A stretch of 64,000 nucleotides of DNA from Methylomonas fluvii (GTDB lineage: Bacteria > Pseudomonadota > Gammaproteobacteria > Methylococcales > Methylomonadaceae), in assembly GCF_014850975.1 (NCBI RefSeq), contig NZ_JACXST010000002.1:1240001-1304000 (forward strand), read 5' to 3'. The position numbers and the translations under genes were made by a program. The notes beneath the pieces are model-generated. The model saw only the letters and a list, made by a program, of their open reading frames with translations, had not been told where the DNA came from and made no database searches. Shown piece after piece: positions 35,569 through 44,335 of this stretch. Position 1 is the stretch's first letter; each line of letters starts with the position of its first letter.

Positions 35569-36453
35569 TTACTCCGGACGCAATTGCCGATAAAGCCCAA
35601 TCATCCGGTCAACGACCGCCTGATCGGAACCATACAACACGCCGCAATGATTCATAAAGGTCGAGCCTTCCGGATTTAATACCAACGCTTTGCCGTGTAT
35701 ATCGCTGACCGGCGCGCCGGCTTCTTGGAACAAACAGGTGGTGGCGGCGTAATCCCACACGCTGCCGCCGCCCTTATCCGGCTTAGGAAATTTGAAATAA
35801 CACGCCGGCGCCTCGGTCAGCGCTTGGCAGGCGTTTAAGGCCGCGCCGCCTTGCAAACGCAGCTTGGCGTTGGCATAGCCCAACTCAACGGCTATGTTCT
35901 GCAATGCGGCCTGCGTAGCATGATACAAAGGATCTTGAGCAAAACTTTTATCGGTGATGAAGGTCAACGTTTGCGCAGGCGTTGACGGCTTAAAAGCGTG
36001 TTGGTTTTGCAAGGCACCTTGATTTTTAATCGCGTGATAAAGCGTCTGAGTTAAGGGATCGTAAACGACGCCAATCAGCGCTTGTCCGGCTCGCGACACC
36101 AAAGCGATCGACACCGAATAACCCGGCACGCCTTCGATAAACGGCAAGGTACCGTCCAAAGGATCGATACACCAGAAATAATCCTGTTGCAGACGTGCGC
36201 CATCGTCGGGACTTTCCTCGGACAATAAGGCCAAATCATATCTGGCGCAGGTCGGCCGCAAGGCTTGCAAAATGCTGTCCTGGCTCCAATGATCGATTTC
36301 CGTCACGACCTGAGCCGCCAAGCTGCTGCCGCCGTCCTTGGTATCAACCGCAACGGCATCTTGCGAATGCCTGACAATCAATTGGCCGGCCTGCATCGCC
36401 GCAGAGATGGCACATTGGCCAAGTAAGTACAGATCGTCCGTCGACAAACGCAT
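35569..36453 (-). CDS. inositol monophosphatase family (CysQ-like 3'(2'),5'-bisphosphate nucleotidase)
   Basis: 294 residues. Metal motifs are LLSEESPDDGA and WCIDPLDGTLPFIEG (the DPxDGT core) with a later GGSVWDYAAT. These belong to the Li-sensitive phosphatase superfamily. CysQ removes phosphate from PAP formed in sulfate assimilation; inositol or histidinol phosphate are other possible substrates. AGGAG lies before the ATG, and a 17-base gap separates it from the upstream kinase-like gene on the same strand, suggesting one transcript. Confidence 0.8.
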   Translation of the reverse strand: MRLSTDDLYLLGQCAISAAMQAGQLIVRHSQDAVAVDTKDGGSSLAAQVVTEIDHWSQDSILQALRPTCARYDLALLSEESPDDGARLQQDYFWCIDPLDGTLPFIEGVPGYSVSIALVSRAGQALIGVVYDPLTQTLYHAIKNQGALQNQHAFKPSTPAQTLTFITDKSFAQDPLYHATQAALQNIAVELGYANAKLRLQGGAALNACQALTEAPACYFKFPKPDKGGGSVWDYAATTCLFQEAGAPVSDIHGKALVLNPEGSTFMNHCGVLYGSDQAVVDRMIGLYRQLRPE

Positions 36454-36470
36454 CGGTTCTCCTGGTAATT

Positions 36471-37442
36471 TTATAACTGCGCGATGACTTGTCGCGCCAG
36501 CCGTTCGCTATAGCTGTTGGGCGACCAATAGCCTGGGCTCCAACCCTTCAAAAAACGGTGAAAATCGGTCCAAGCTACTGGATAAAGAGCCCGCCAATCG
36601 CGTTCGACGGCATCGGCATCGACGGTTTTTTGCTGACGCCGCAACGCTTGTTGCAAAGCCTGAAAATAAATATCCAGCAATTCGCTCTCCCGGCGCTGAC
36701 ACTCTTCCTGGCCCAAACAGCTATCGATAAAATACGCGACATCCTTGATTCCGCAGCCGCCACCGACGTATTGAAAATCCACCGCCGCGACCCGGCTGCC
36801 GTCCGCCGAAAAACAAAAATTAGCCAATTTGGCATCGCCATGCACAAAGGTTTGATAAGGCGTGTCGCGCAGTTTTTGATCTATCGCCGGCGCGGCATTT
36901 TTCAAGGCAATATCCTGCAAGGCCTCCCATTCGTTGGGCCGGGTTTGCAGATGCCAATAGGTGCCGGTGGGCCACAAGCCCTTAGGTTTTTCGCCAAGAA
37001 ACGTGGCATGGAAATTGGCCAGCCAATTAAGACAAGTGCGTATCTCCCGTTCCCCGGCTCGAGAGCGGCGTTGCGGAAACCCCACCGGATGCAGGTCTTC
37101 CAAGACCATGACTATATCTTCGCCGAACATTTCAAAAGCCAAACACGCCGGTACTCGGCAATCAGCATCGCAATGCTTTGCCCAGCTTTGGTACCAGGCC
37201 GCTTCAATCTGATAAGAGCGGACTTTGCGCCGATGCGATAAATCTTCATTGGAACCGGGCGTCTGTAGGCTTTGCGCCGATAATTTTACGTGTTTGACGA
37301 TCACGCTGGCCCTGTCGCAGCCGCTTAAGCCGTAGCGCAGAATATAGCCGTAGCCGCTCCACAAACTTTGAATAGTCTCGATTTGCAACGCGTCTTCGGC
37401 ACCGGTCGCCTGAAGCACGAGGTCGCGAATGGTATTTTGCAT
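36471..37442 (-). CDS. small-molecule kinase of the APH/ecdysteroid-kinase-like family
   Basis: 323 residues with a protein-kinase-like phosphotransferase fold. The catalytic loop is [13 protein letters not shown] (HGDxxxxN), the metal motif is [19 protein letters not shown]. These match the EcKL/CHK-like group of aminoglycoside phosphotransferase relatives. The target may be an alcohol or amino-alcohol. The start has no strong ribosome site. It is probably co-transcribed with the CysQ-like phosphatase gene just after it, an interesting kinase-phosphatase pair. Confidence 0.75.
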   Translation of the reverse strand: MQNTIRDLVLQATGAEDALQIETIQSLWSGYGYILRYGLSGCDRASVIVKHVKLSAQSLQTPGSNEDLSHRRKVRSYQIEAAWYQSWAKHCDADCRVPACLAFEMFGEDIVMVLEDLHPVGFPQRRSRAGEREIRTCLNWLANFHATFLGEKPKGLWPTGTYWHLQTRPNEWEALQDIALKNAAPAIDQKLRDTPYQTFVHGDAKLANFCFSADGSRVAAVDFQYVGGGCGIKDVAYFIDSCLGQEECQRRESELLDIYFQALQQALRRQQKTVDADAVERDWRALYPVAWTDFHRFLKGWSPGYWSPNSYSERLARQVIAQL

Positions 37443-37573
37443 GTGTATAGAGTGCCTAAAAGATTGCTATTTTCCGGGAATACGCCGAACGAAAGCCAGG
37501 CTCGCGTGTCGGAGTGCGGTATCGTTGTTATAGTTCATACTGTCGTCTAGCCCATACATTAAACATCACCATC

Positions 37574-38635
37574 ATGATACGAAACATGAATTTTGCATCC
37601 GATAATTGGGCCGGCGCTCATCCGGCCATTTCCCAACGTTTGTTGGCTGCCTCCGCAGGCTTTTCGGCACCCTATGGCGCCAGCGCTCTGGATCGCAAAA
37701 TCGAACAACAGTTTAACGAGCTATTCGAACGGGAAGTCGCGGTCTATTTCGTCAGCACCGGCACGGCGGCCAATTCGCTGGCGCTGGCGGCAGTCAATCG
37801 TCCCGGCGGTGTTTCATTTTGTCACCGCGAAGCACACATGCTGGAAGACGAATGCGGCGCACCGGAGTTTTTTACCCATGGCGCACGCTTAGCACCGGTG
37901 GACGGCGACAACGGCAAAATCGACCTCAACAATCTAAAAGCGGAAATCGAACGTTTCCCTCCCAATTTTGTGCATGCCGGGCAACCGATGGCCATTTCCA
38001 TCACTCAGGCAACCGAGATCGGCACGCTTTATCAACCCGAGGAGATTGCCGCGATTGCCGAAATTGCCCAAACTTATGGTTTACCGCTGCATATGGACGG
38101 CGCGCGTTTTGCCAATGCGCTGGTCTCGCTAGGGTTAACGCCTGCGGAAATGAGCTGGAAACTAGGGGTAGATATTATGTCTTTCGGCGCGACCAAAAAC
38201 GGCTGCTGGTGCGCGGAAGCCCTGATATTTATGAATCCGGCGCAGGCCAAAGATTTACCGTTTATCCGCAAGCGCGCCGCGCAGTTGGTATCCAAAAGCC
38301 GGTTTATCGCCTGCCAGTTTGAGGCTTATTTAGACGACGGACTTTGGCTAAATCTGGCCCGCCACGCCAACGCGATGGCAGCGCGTTTGCAAAACGGCAT
38401 TGCCCACTCAAAACACGCCCGACTGGCCTGGCATGCCGAAGCCAATGAGGTGTTTGCTGTGTTAGACCAAGCGCATGCTGATCGCTTGCAACAACAAGGC
38501 GCGGTGTTTTACCCCTGGAATCCGCCGCGCGCGAAACCGAGCCTGGTGGCTGACCAAGAAGTATTGGTGCGTTTGGTCACCAGTTTTGCGACGGAAGCGG
38601 AGCAAGTCGATGCCTTTATCGAACTATTGGACTGA
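37574..38635 (+). CDS. low-specificity threonine aldolase / beta-eliminating lyase
   Basis: 353 residues, fold type I PLP enzyme. The phosphate site is STGTAANSLAL, the PLP-stacking His is in SFCHREAHMLEDE, the Asp is in LHMDGARFANAL, and Lys208 in SFGATKNG binds PLP. The start MIRNMNFASDN is taken at 37574, although no Shine-Dalgarno site is clear and the ATG at 37586 is also possible. It splits threonine or allo-threonine to glycine and acetaldehyde, linked to glycine and serine supply in methylotrophs. Confidence 0.88.
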   Translation: MIRNMNFASDNWAGAHPAISQRLLAASAGFSAPYGASALDRKIEQQFNELFEREVAVYFVSTGTAANSLALAAVNRPGGVSFCHREAHMLEDECGAPEFFTHGARLAPVDGDNGKIDLNNLKAEIERFPPNFVHAGQPMAISITQATEIGTLYQPEEIAAIAEIAQTYGLPLHMDGARFANALVSLGLTPAEMSWKLGVDIMSFGATKNGCWCAEALIFMNPAQAKDLPFIRKRAAQLVSKSRFIACQFEAYLDDGLWLNLARHANAMAARLQNGIAHSKHARLAWHAEANEVFAVLDQAHADRLQQQGAVFYPWNPPRAKPSLVADQEVLVRLVTSFATEAEQVDAFIELLD

Positions 38636-38714
38636 GGGTTATCGATTTGCGCCGCTATCATCCTGAGCTCAACATTATCGTCTGCCTGTTGACACTGCTG
38701 CCGATAGGTAAGTC

Positions 38715-40586
38715 GTGACCTTGCAGCCCACCTTAAATGCGTTAAAACAGCGCGGTTCATGGCTTGGACGAGTCGCCGTCAAGCTCCTGGCAATGACATT
38801 GTTTTGCCTGGCTGTATGGTGGCAACGGGCGGTTTTACTTGAGCTGATACTGCAACAGGCACTAAAAAACAGCGCACTCCGTTCACCCTCGCTGACCGGA
38901 CTGTCATTTGATTATAAACAAGCCAAACTGGCAGAATTCAGCTTCGACATTGCCACGCCCGCGGGCGACTTAAAGGTTGCGATGCAGGAAGTCGCCACCG
39001 ATTACGATATTGAAAAACGAATAATCCACAACGTCAGCATCGGCCACGCCGCGCTCAAATTTAACTACCGCCCTACCGACCAGGCCGCAACACAGACATC
39101 GGCAAACACTCTCATCAGTTTACCGCTGAACCGACTGAGCATCGCGAAACTGGAAGTTGACATCGATACGCCTTGGGGATTGAGCGGTTTCTCCGGCCAA
39201 GCTGACATTCAGCGTGGTCCGACAGATGCCATAGACGCAACATTTCAGGATGCCCGGCAAGCGCTTCATCTGAATATCGACCCCGGCTTCAGCGCAGCCA
39301 AACTCCGCGTCGAACGGCTACCGAGTGGCAATATATTCGAACTGGCAGTCCAACAATTGGATCGACCTGCCAAGCAAATTAGTCTGCATGCCGGCGCACT
39401 CGGGCTTATCGAGTGGTTTAACAGCAGCTTGCTGATACCGCAAACTTTGCGGGCAAAAACCCAGGCATACGATGTATCGAAATTAAGCCCCTTGCTAAGT
39501 GCTACGCAGTTAAGCATAAACACCAAAACGGCCGACAACTTTGCCACGCTGCACGCTGAAGCCGCGCTGACACGGCATAAGCAGGCTTTAATTGCTGTGG
39601 ATCTGTCGATGTCGGACAAGCACGCTATCGATGCGACCGGCCGTCTGGACATAGCCGCCGCCGAGGGGTTCGATTTAATCAAACCCTGGCTACCAGCCAT
39701 CACCGCTAGCTGGACGGTTGCCGGCGGTGCCATGCAAGGGAACCTACAACTGCACAAGCCAAGTAAGCAAGATGCATCCGGAACGGCACAATTGACCGTT
39801 ACCGATTTGGCCTTGACGGCCGGTGCGGCAAAAGTTGAGAACGCTAAGATCGAACTGAACATACCGGAGTTGGCGAATCGTAGTGTGGACTTGTCTGCCG
39901 AAGCGCCGACACTGGGATTGGGTAAAGATTTAATAGCCCACAATCTTAGTATCAAGGCTAACTATCTCGATCAGGAACTGACACTAAGCCAAGCCAAGCT
40001 GGCACTATTCGGCGGCACGATGGAATTGAAACCAGACAAAATCAGGTTGGCGCAAACGCCGATACTGTTGACCTTAGGACTGCACGATGTCGATCTGGCG
40101 CAACTCTTAATGAGCCTGCATTACCCAAATATATCCGGGACCGGCAAGATAGCCGGCGAACTGCCGTTGCAGCTAGCGGCGGGAGCCATAGACGTGCAAG
40201 ACGGCAGCATCAGTGGCACTCAGCCGGGTGTGTTACGCTATGTCGGACCGGCCGATAATCAGAATATCGCCTTTAAGGCTCTCAAAAACCTAGTTTACCG
40301 GAATCTGCAAGCCAAGGTAAATTATCGCCCAAACGGCGACTATCACCTGGGCTTACGCCTGGAAGGCAATAACCCGGAAGTATTGTCCGGCCATCCGCTG
40401 GCGTTTAACCTGAATATCAGCGGTCAACTACCTGAATTATTGCAAAAAGGTATTTTAGCCGGCGATTTGGAACGAACCATTTTGGAACAGGCCATCGCCA
40501 AACCGACAAATGCCGAAAATTCGCCGAAGCCCCCAAGCGGGGATCAATTACCCAAACCGCCGCCGGCGGACCGGAGGACTCAATGA
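38715..40586 (+). CDS. ydbH: YdbH-like AsmA-clan intermembrane lipid transport protein
   Basis: 623 residues from a GTG start with AGG close ahead. An N-terminal membrane helix (about 22-38) anchors a long periplasmic beta-rich repeat region typical of the bridge-like lipid transfer group. The C-terminal block ISGTGKIAGELPLQL...DGSISGTQPGVLRYVG is the conserved YdbH signature. It ends in a Pro-rich tail. E. coli YdbH (about 880 residues) works with TamB and YhdP in moving phospholipids to the outer membrane; this one is clearly shorter. The stop overlaps the ynbE start (ATGA), giving the conserved order ydbH-ynbE-ydbL. Confidence 0.85.
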   Translation: MTLQPTLNALKQRGSWLGRVAVKLLAMTLFCLAVWWQRAVLLELILQQALKNSALRSPSLTGLSFDYKQAKLAEFSFDIATPAGDLKVAMQEVATDYDIEKRIIHNVSIGHAALKFNYRPTDQAATQTSANTLISLPLNRLSIAKLEVDIDTPWGLSGFSGQADIQRGPTDAIDATFQDARQALHLNIDPGFSAAKLRVERLPSGNIFELAVQQLDRPAKQISLHAGALGLIEWFNSSLLIPQTLRAKTQAYDVSKLSPLLSATQLSINTKTADNFATLHAEAALTRHKQALIAVDLSMSDKHAIDATGRLDIAAAEGFDLIKPWLPAITASWTVAGGAMQGNLQLHKPSKQDASGTAQLTVTDLALTAGAAKVENAKIELNIPELANRSVDLSAEAPTLGLGKDLIAHNLSIKANYLDQELTLSQAKLALFGGTMELKPDKIRLAQTPILLTLGLHDVDLAQLLMSLHYPNISGTGKIAGELPLQLAAGAIDVQDGSISGTQPGVLRYVGPADNQNIAFKALKNLVYRNLQAKVNYRPNGDYHLGLRLEGNNPEVLSGHPLAFNLNISGQLPELLQKGILAGDLERTILEQAIAKPTNAENSPKPPSGDQLPKPPPADRRTQ

Positions 40587-40780
40587 ACTGGAAAGCTGTA
40601 ACTAGCGCCGCCATATGCTGCGGCAGCATCTACCTGACGGGGTGTTCGCCCTCCGTCAGGCTGGAAGCACCGGACAAACCGATCGAAATCAACATGAACG
40701 TCAAGATCGAGCATGAAATCCGTTTGAAAGTGGAAAAAGACGTAGACGAATTGCTTTCCAGCCAGAAGGGCTTGTTTTAA
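40583..40780 (+). CDS. ynbE: YnbE-family lipoprotein
   Basis: 65 residues with a lipoprotein signal (SIYLTGC, Cys near 21) and the conserved short tail PIEINMNVKIEHEIRLKVEKDVDELL. In E. coli YnbE sits in the outer membrane and pairs with the end of YdbH to complete the periplasmic bridge. It overlaps ydbH by four bases and is 11 bases from ydbL. Confidence 0.9.
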   Translation: MNWKAVTSAAICCGSIYLTGCSPSVRLEAPDKPIEINMNVKIEHEIRLKVEKDVDELLSSQKGLF

Positions 40781-40791
40781 AGGAGCGCGTA

Positions 40792-41133
40792 ATGAAAAAC
40801 AAAAATTTGCTATCAATTTTACCGTCACTGTTTTTAGGCTTATGCCTGGTCGCCCTGCCGGTTAGTGCCGTCGATCTGGCTCAGGCAAAATCGGCTGGCT
40901 TGGTCGGTGAACAACTGAATGGTTTCTTAGGTATGGTCAAGCCCGATGCATCCGCAGAGATAAAAGCACTGGTTGACAGCATTAATGCCCAACGCCTGGC
41001 GGAATATCAACGCATAGGCACTAAAAACGGCGTGCCAGCTGAGGAAGTGGGCCGACTGACTGCGCAGAAAGTCATAGGCCAAGCGGCACCGGGACAATTT
41101 GTAGAAACGGCTTCGGGCTGGACCCAGCGCTGA
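40792..41133 (+). CDS. ydbL: YdbL-family (DUF1318) periplasmic protein
   Basis: 113 residues with a signal peptide (about 1-24, ending VSA). The body AQAKSAGLVGEQLNGFLG...QRLAEYQRIGTKNGVPAEEVGRLTAQKVIGQAAPGQFV is the DUF1318 signature. In E. coli YdbL acts as a chaperone for the YdbH-YnbE bridge. GGAG lies 6 bases before the ATG. It is the last gene of the operon. Confidence 0.92.
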   Translation: MKNKNLLSILPSLFLGLCLVALPVSAVDLAQAKSAGLVGEQLNGFLGMVKPDASAEIKALVDSINAQRLAEYQRIGTKNGVPAEEVGRLTAQKVIGQAAPGQFVETASGWTQR

Positions 41134-41425
41134 CGGGCAAGAGCCTATCAGGCAATACTGGACGGTATTCAAACGGCTCGAGGTTTAGCCGGCAGCAAAG
41201 TAAAAATACCGTCATTTGTTCGCAGTGGCACTAATAAGTCAAATTTAGCTATCTCCCGACCTAAACGTGAACATCACCAGCACCACTCGGGAGAAGTTAC
41301 CTTGCGATCCCACTTAGTCAAGGCGGGCACAACTCGTTAAAACCGCTGTCTGGACAAGTAGTTAGCTCTTTAAAGCGTCAATAATCAGACGATTCGGACA
41401 TTCGCTCACGCCAAAGAGAAACCAG

Positions 41426-41484
41426 ACAGAATGTCCACAAATCCAGTGTGCGACAAATTGTCACACTTTTTTGTGGACAGCTGT
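41426..41484. repeat. nested perfect inverted repeats
   Basis: TGTCCACAAA (41432-41441) pairs with TTTGTGGACA (41470-41479). Inside, GTGTG-C-GACAA and TTGTC-ACAC make a second stem, and outside, ACAG pairs with CTGT. The whole can fold into one long hairpin about 59 bases across. The right arm also contains the -35 of the promoter at 41474-41502, so it may be an operator or an upstream terminator. Confidence 0.6.
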
Positions 41485-41502
41485 ATTTTAATCCAATAGA
41501 AT
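41474..41502 (+). promoter_or_regulatory. sigma-70-type promoter
   Basis: TGGACA (41474-41479) and TAGAAT (41497-41502) with a 17-base spacer, each one base off consensus. RNA would start near 41509. There is no protein gene downstream on this strand, which points to a non-coding RNA. Confidence 0.5.
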
Positions 41503-41508
41503 GCGCCC

Positions 41509-41692
41509 ACTTTCAGCGAAACGCAGATGATTCGAAAGGATCATGACCGTTAAATGAGGGGGGGGATAGGCGACCGTTAATCCGGTATAAGAACAACAAT
41601 AAACGCAAGAAATTAACCTGCCGTACAACGGTAGGCGTCCAATCAATATAAAAAATAATACCGGACGAAGCCCACTTTACGTGGGCTTTTTT
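41509..41692 (+). ncRNA. candidate novel small RNA, about 184 bases
   Basis: A promoter lies just upstream and a strong terminator ends it, with no open frame between. It holds a 7-bp stem with a GAAA loop (41527-41544), ACCG/CGGT (41573-41586), an 8-bp stem CCTGCCGT/ACGGTAGG with an ACA loop (41617-41635), and an eight-G run at 41558-41565. GCCCACTTT occurs at 41505-41513 and again as the 5' arm of the terminator (41670-41678), so the two could compete for GTGGGC. It does not look like 6S, tmRNA or SRP RNA. Confidence 0.45.
41670..41692 (+). terminator. Rho-independent terminator of the candidate small RNA
   Basis: GCCCAC-TTTAC-GTGGGC followed by six T. The T-run is on the plus strand only, while the neighbouring protein gene is on the minus strand, so this serves a plus-strand transcript. 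Confidence 0.8.
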
Positions 41693-41708
41693 ATGCCTGC
41701 CGTCTAGC

Positions 41709-42482
41709 TCACAAGCCCGCCACTTTTTTATCGTCTTCTTCCTGAAAATTCCTGTAGTTGATGGATATTTTCAAACCGGCAAAGCGGCCAGACATCTTGA
41801 TCAATTCAGAGGTAGTTTTATCGAACATCAACCTGACTTCGCTCAAAGCCCTGTCCTCGTAGCCTTCTTCTATATCCTTGGCATCCAGCCGAAAATGGTA
41901 AAGATACACTTCCTGTTTTTCTTCATCGGTGATTTCCAGAGGCTCGCCCAATTGCTTAATCACCGTGGCTTTTTTGGGCAGCAGCGCGGCTATTTTTTCC
42001 ATTTGATCAGCCTTCGCTCTTAACTGTTTTTTCTCTTCGTTGATTTCCGCACCGCCCAGCGAACGAAATGAAGCCTCCAAAAACTCCGGCGGAGCGATTT
42101 GTAAGAATAGGTTGGAGAAAGTCCAGTCAGTGATTTTATCTTCCTTGTTAAAGGCCAGATCCAGATAAAAACTGATTTCCGGCGCAATCAGCTTGCTGTC
42201 TTTGTCGATCTTACGAAACCAATAGCGCCAGCGTTTGCCGTCGCCGGTATGCTCTTCACTGCTGGCGTGCAGCTTGGCCAGCGACACGAAATCTTCACTA
42301 AGCAGTTTGGGTTGCTTGAAATGCACGGTGAAATCTTCTTTAGATGTCACCGCAAAATAACGATCAAACTCATCCATTTGCAAATAAGTCTGGTAAGCGT
42401 GCAACCAGTGCAAACAACCTGTCATGCTGCTGAGTAATACAAAAGCCAGAGACAGGCGAAAAAAGCGGTTAATTTTAGTCAT
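41709..42482 (-). CDS. lipoprotein of unknown function
   Basis: 257 residues with a lipoprotein signal (FVLLSSMTGC, Cys near 23). The body is rich in Lys, Asp and Glu, with aromatic residues at regular points (WRYWFRKID, ISFYLDLAFN, YLYHFRLD), suggesting a beta-sheet domain. No family is recognised. GAGGG lies before the ATG. It starts 7 bases after hslO ends, so the two share a transcript. Confidence 0.75.
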   Translation of the reverse strand: MTKINRFFRLSLAFVLLSSMTGCLHWLHAYQTYLQMDEFDRYFAVTSKEDFTVHFKQPKLLSEDFVSLAKLHASSEEHTGDGKRWRYWFRKIDKDSKLIAPEISFYLDLAFNKEDKITDWTFSNLFLQIAPPEFLEASFRSLGGAEINEEKKQLRAKADQMEKIAALLPKKATVIKQLGEPLEITDEEKQEVYLYHFRLDAKDIEEGYEDRALSEVRLMFDKTTSELIKMSGRFAGLKISINYRNFQEEDDKKVAGL

Positions 42483-42489
42483 AGCACCC

Positions 42490-43371
42490 TCAGTGCCGGG
42501 TAGGCGAGTGATTATCGGTTTCGGCTGACGGATTGGTCAGCAGGTTCTCCACATCAACCTTGTCAAAGTGGTATTGCGCTCCGCAAAATTGGCAATCGAC
42601 TTCGATGTCGTCGCGTTCCCGCAAAATTGCTTCCAACTCAGACCGCCCCAATGCCGCTAAAGTGCCGCCGATTTTTTGCCGTGAGCAATTGCATTTAAAT
42701 TCCACCGGCTCCAGATCGTAAATTCTGACCTTTTCTTGATGAAATAAACGGTGCAATAAGTCCTCGCAATCCAGACTCAACAGTTCGTCGGAGGTAACGG
42801 TATTCGCCAATATTTCGATGCGTTCCCAGTCAGCTTTATTCTGATTGCTGCTCGGTAACTCCTGGATGAACAGGCCGGCCGCATGGGTTTTATTGGCAAA
42901 CAGCCAAAAACGGGTATCGAGCTGCTCGGACTGAGTGAAATAGGTTCTCAGCACATCCGCCAGCGTTTCCGCCTCCACACCGACTATGCCTTGATACGGT
43001 TCGGCATTCTCCGATTCCACGGTCAATACCAGCCGGCCGCCCTCACCTATCATGTCCTGCAAATTTGCACCGGCCACAGTGGCTTCACTGCGTACCAAGC
43101 CTCTGATTTGCCGTTCGTTGCTGGATTGCGCCACCAGGGCTTTCAAATCGCCGCCGCCCTGAATCTGCATGATCATCGCGCCTTTAAACTTGATGGTTGC
43201 CGACAATAACACCACCGCCGCCAAGGCCTGTCCCATTTGTGCATCGACGGCATCGTTGACTAAATGTTGATATTGTTTGGCTTGCTGCCAACTTTGTTCC
43301 AGCCGCACCCATTCGCCACGAACTCCGTGTTCCTCAAAAATAAAGCGGCGTAAGCAATCTTGTTGTTTCAT
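42490..43371 (-). CDS. hslO: Hsp33 redox-activated chaperone
   Basis: 293 residues. The C-terminal zinc switch has the family cysteines FKCNCSRQ (CxC) and VDCQFCGAQY (CxxC). The N-terminal domain carries GGGDLKALVAQ and GEGGRLVLTVE. Oxidation by peroxide or bleach releases zinc and turns on holdase activity. It is divergent from msrA, another oxidative repair gene, only 75 bases away. Confidence 0.96.
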   Translation of the reverse strand: MKQQDCLRRFIFEEHGVRGEWVRLEQSWQQAKQYQHLVNDAVDAQMGQALAAVVLLSATIKFKGAMIMQIQGGGDLKALVAQSSNERQIRGLVRSEATVAGANLQDMIGEGGRLVLTVESENAEPYQGIVGVEAETLADVLRTYFTQSEQLDTRFWLFANKTHAAGLFIQELPSSNQNKADWERIEILANTVTSDELLSLDCEDLLHRLFHQEKVRIYDLEPVEFKCNCSRQKIGGTLAALGRSELEAILRERDDIEVDCQFCGAQYHFDKVDVENLLTNPSAETDNHSPTRH

Positions 43372-43446
43372 GATTTAGTGGAATCCTCTTGAATGAGCGG
43401 GGATTATAATCCGCACACCCCCATCATTCGACCTCGGGATGCACTT

Positions 43447-44079
43447 ATGTCTTTTCTATTCAAAAAAACCGTCATGCCCAGCGCCGACCAAGCCTTACCC
43501 GGACGCCAGCAAGCCATAGACAGCGGCCAATTTCACGCCGTCAACGGACACCCCATCCATCCGCCATTTCCCGCGCATCTGCGACAGGCCGTGTTCGGCA
43601 TGGGTTGTTTCTGGGGAGCCGAGCGTAAATTCTGGCAACAAGCTGGCGTATTCAGCACCGCCGTGGGCTATGCCGGCGGTTTTACGCCCAACCCGACTTA
43701 TCAGGAAATTTGCACCGGCATGACCGGCCACGCCGAAGTGGTGTTGGTGGTGTTCGATCCGAGCGTAGTGTCTTATAAAGATTTACTGGCAGTATTTTGG
43801 GAATCTCATAATCCCACTCAAGGCATGCGGCAAGGCAACGATGTCGGCACCCAATACCGGTCAGTTATCTATTGCCAGGACGACCAATATCAAGCAGCCG
43901 TGACAAGCCAACAACAATACCAAGCAAAATTAACAGCCGCCGGCTTTCCAGCAATAACCACCGAAATTCGCAATGCCCCGACTTTTTATTATGCCGAGGA
44001 AGATCATCAACAGTATCTGGCTAAAAACCCGTCCGGTTACTGCGGCTTGGGCGGCTTGGGTGTCTGTTTTTCCAGATAG
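43447..44079 (+). CDS. msrA: peptide methionine sulfoxide reductase A
   Basis: 210 residues from [12 protein letters not shown]; this start gives the usual E. coli-type N-terminal extension. The active site is GMGCFWGAE with the catalytic Cys. Later Tyr and Glu residues ([20 protein letters not shown]) are as in the family. It reduces methionine-S-sulfoxide. Its place beside hslO makes an oxidative damage pair. Confidence 0.96.
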   Translation: MSFLFKKTVMPSADQALPGRQQAIDSGQFHAVNGHPIHPPFPAHLRQAVFGMGCFWGAERKFWQQAGVFSTAVGYAGGFTPNPTYQEICTGMTGHAEVVLVVFDPSVVSYKDLLAVFWESHNPTQGMRQGNDVGTQYRSVIYCQDDQYQAAVTSQQQYQAKLTAAGFPAITTEIRNAPTFYYAEEDHQQYLAKNPSGYCGLGGLGVCFSR

Positions 44080-44335
44080 CCCAATCGCCGAGAAATCCTA
44101 AGGCATTATAAGACTTGAGATTATTGTTTCCCCGCCATCCCGAGAGAGTTTTTCCGGTTGACTTTTAGGAAAAAATCCTTCAATTTACGCGCTTGGTGTG
44201 GCTCTCCCTCTGCGCTCGGTTATAGCCGAACAAGCCCTAAAGGGCAGTCATCCAAACAGAGCTTTAAAACTAATATTAGTCTTAACAACACAAAACCGTA
44301 CTCTGTCTCATCAACAGATTACCAGGAGGAAACAT

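Noticed and set aside
41426-41484. Nested inverted repeat as a dif or DnaA-box origin site
   Set aside because: It does not match the XerCD dif pattern, and the TGTCCACAA boxes differ from the DnaA consensus at key bases; no origin genes are near.
41509-41692. Candidate small RNA as 6S RNA, tmRNA or SRP RNA
   Set aside because: The length is near that of 6S, but there is no large central bubble between long arms, no tag reading frame and no SRP GGAA/GCAG loop.
44199-44213. GG-N10-GC sequence upstream of xoxF as a sigma-54 promoter
   Set aside because: The spacing fits, but the bases around it differ from the TGGCAC/TTGC consensus. A sigma-70-like TTGACT at 44158 has no good -10, so no promoter is called.
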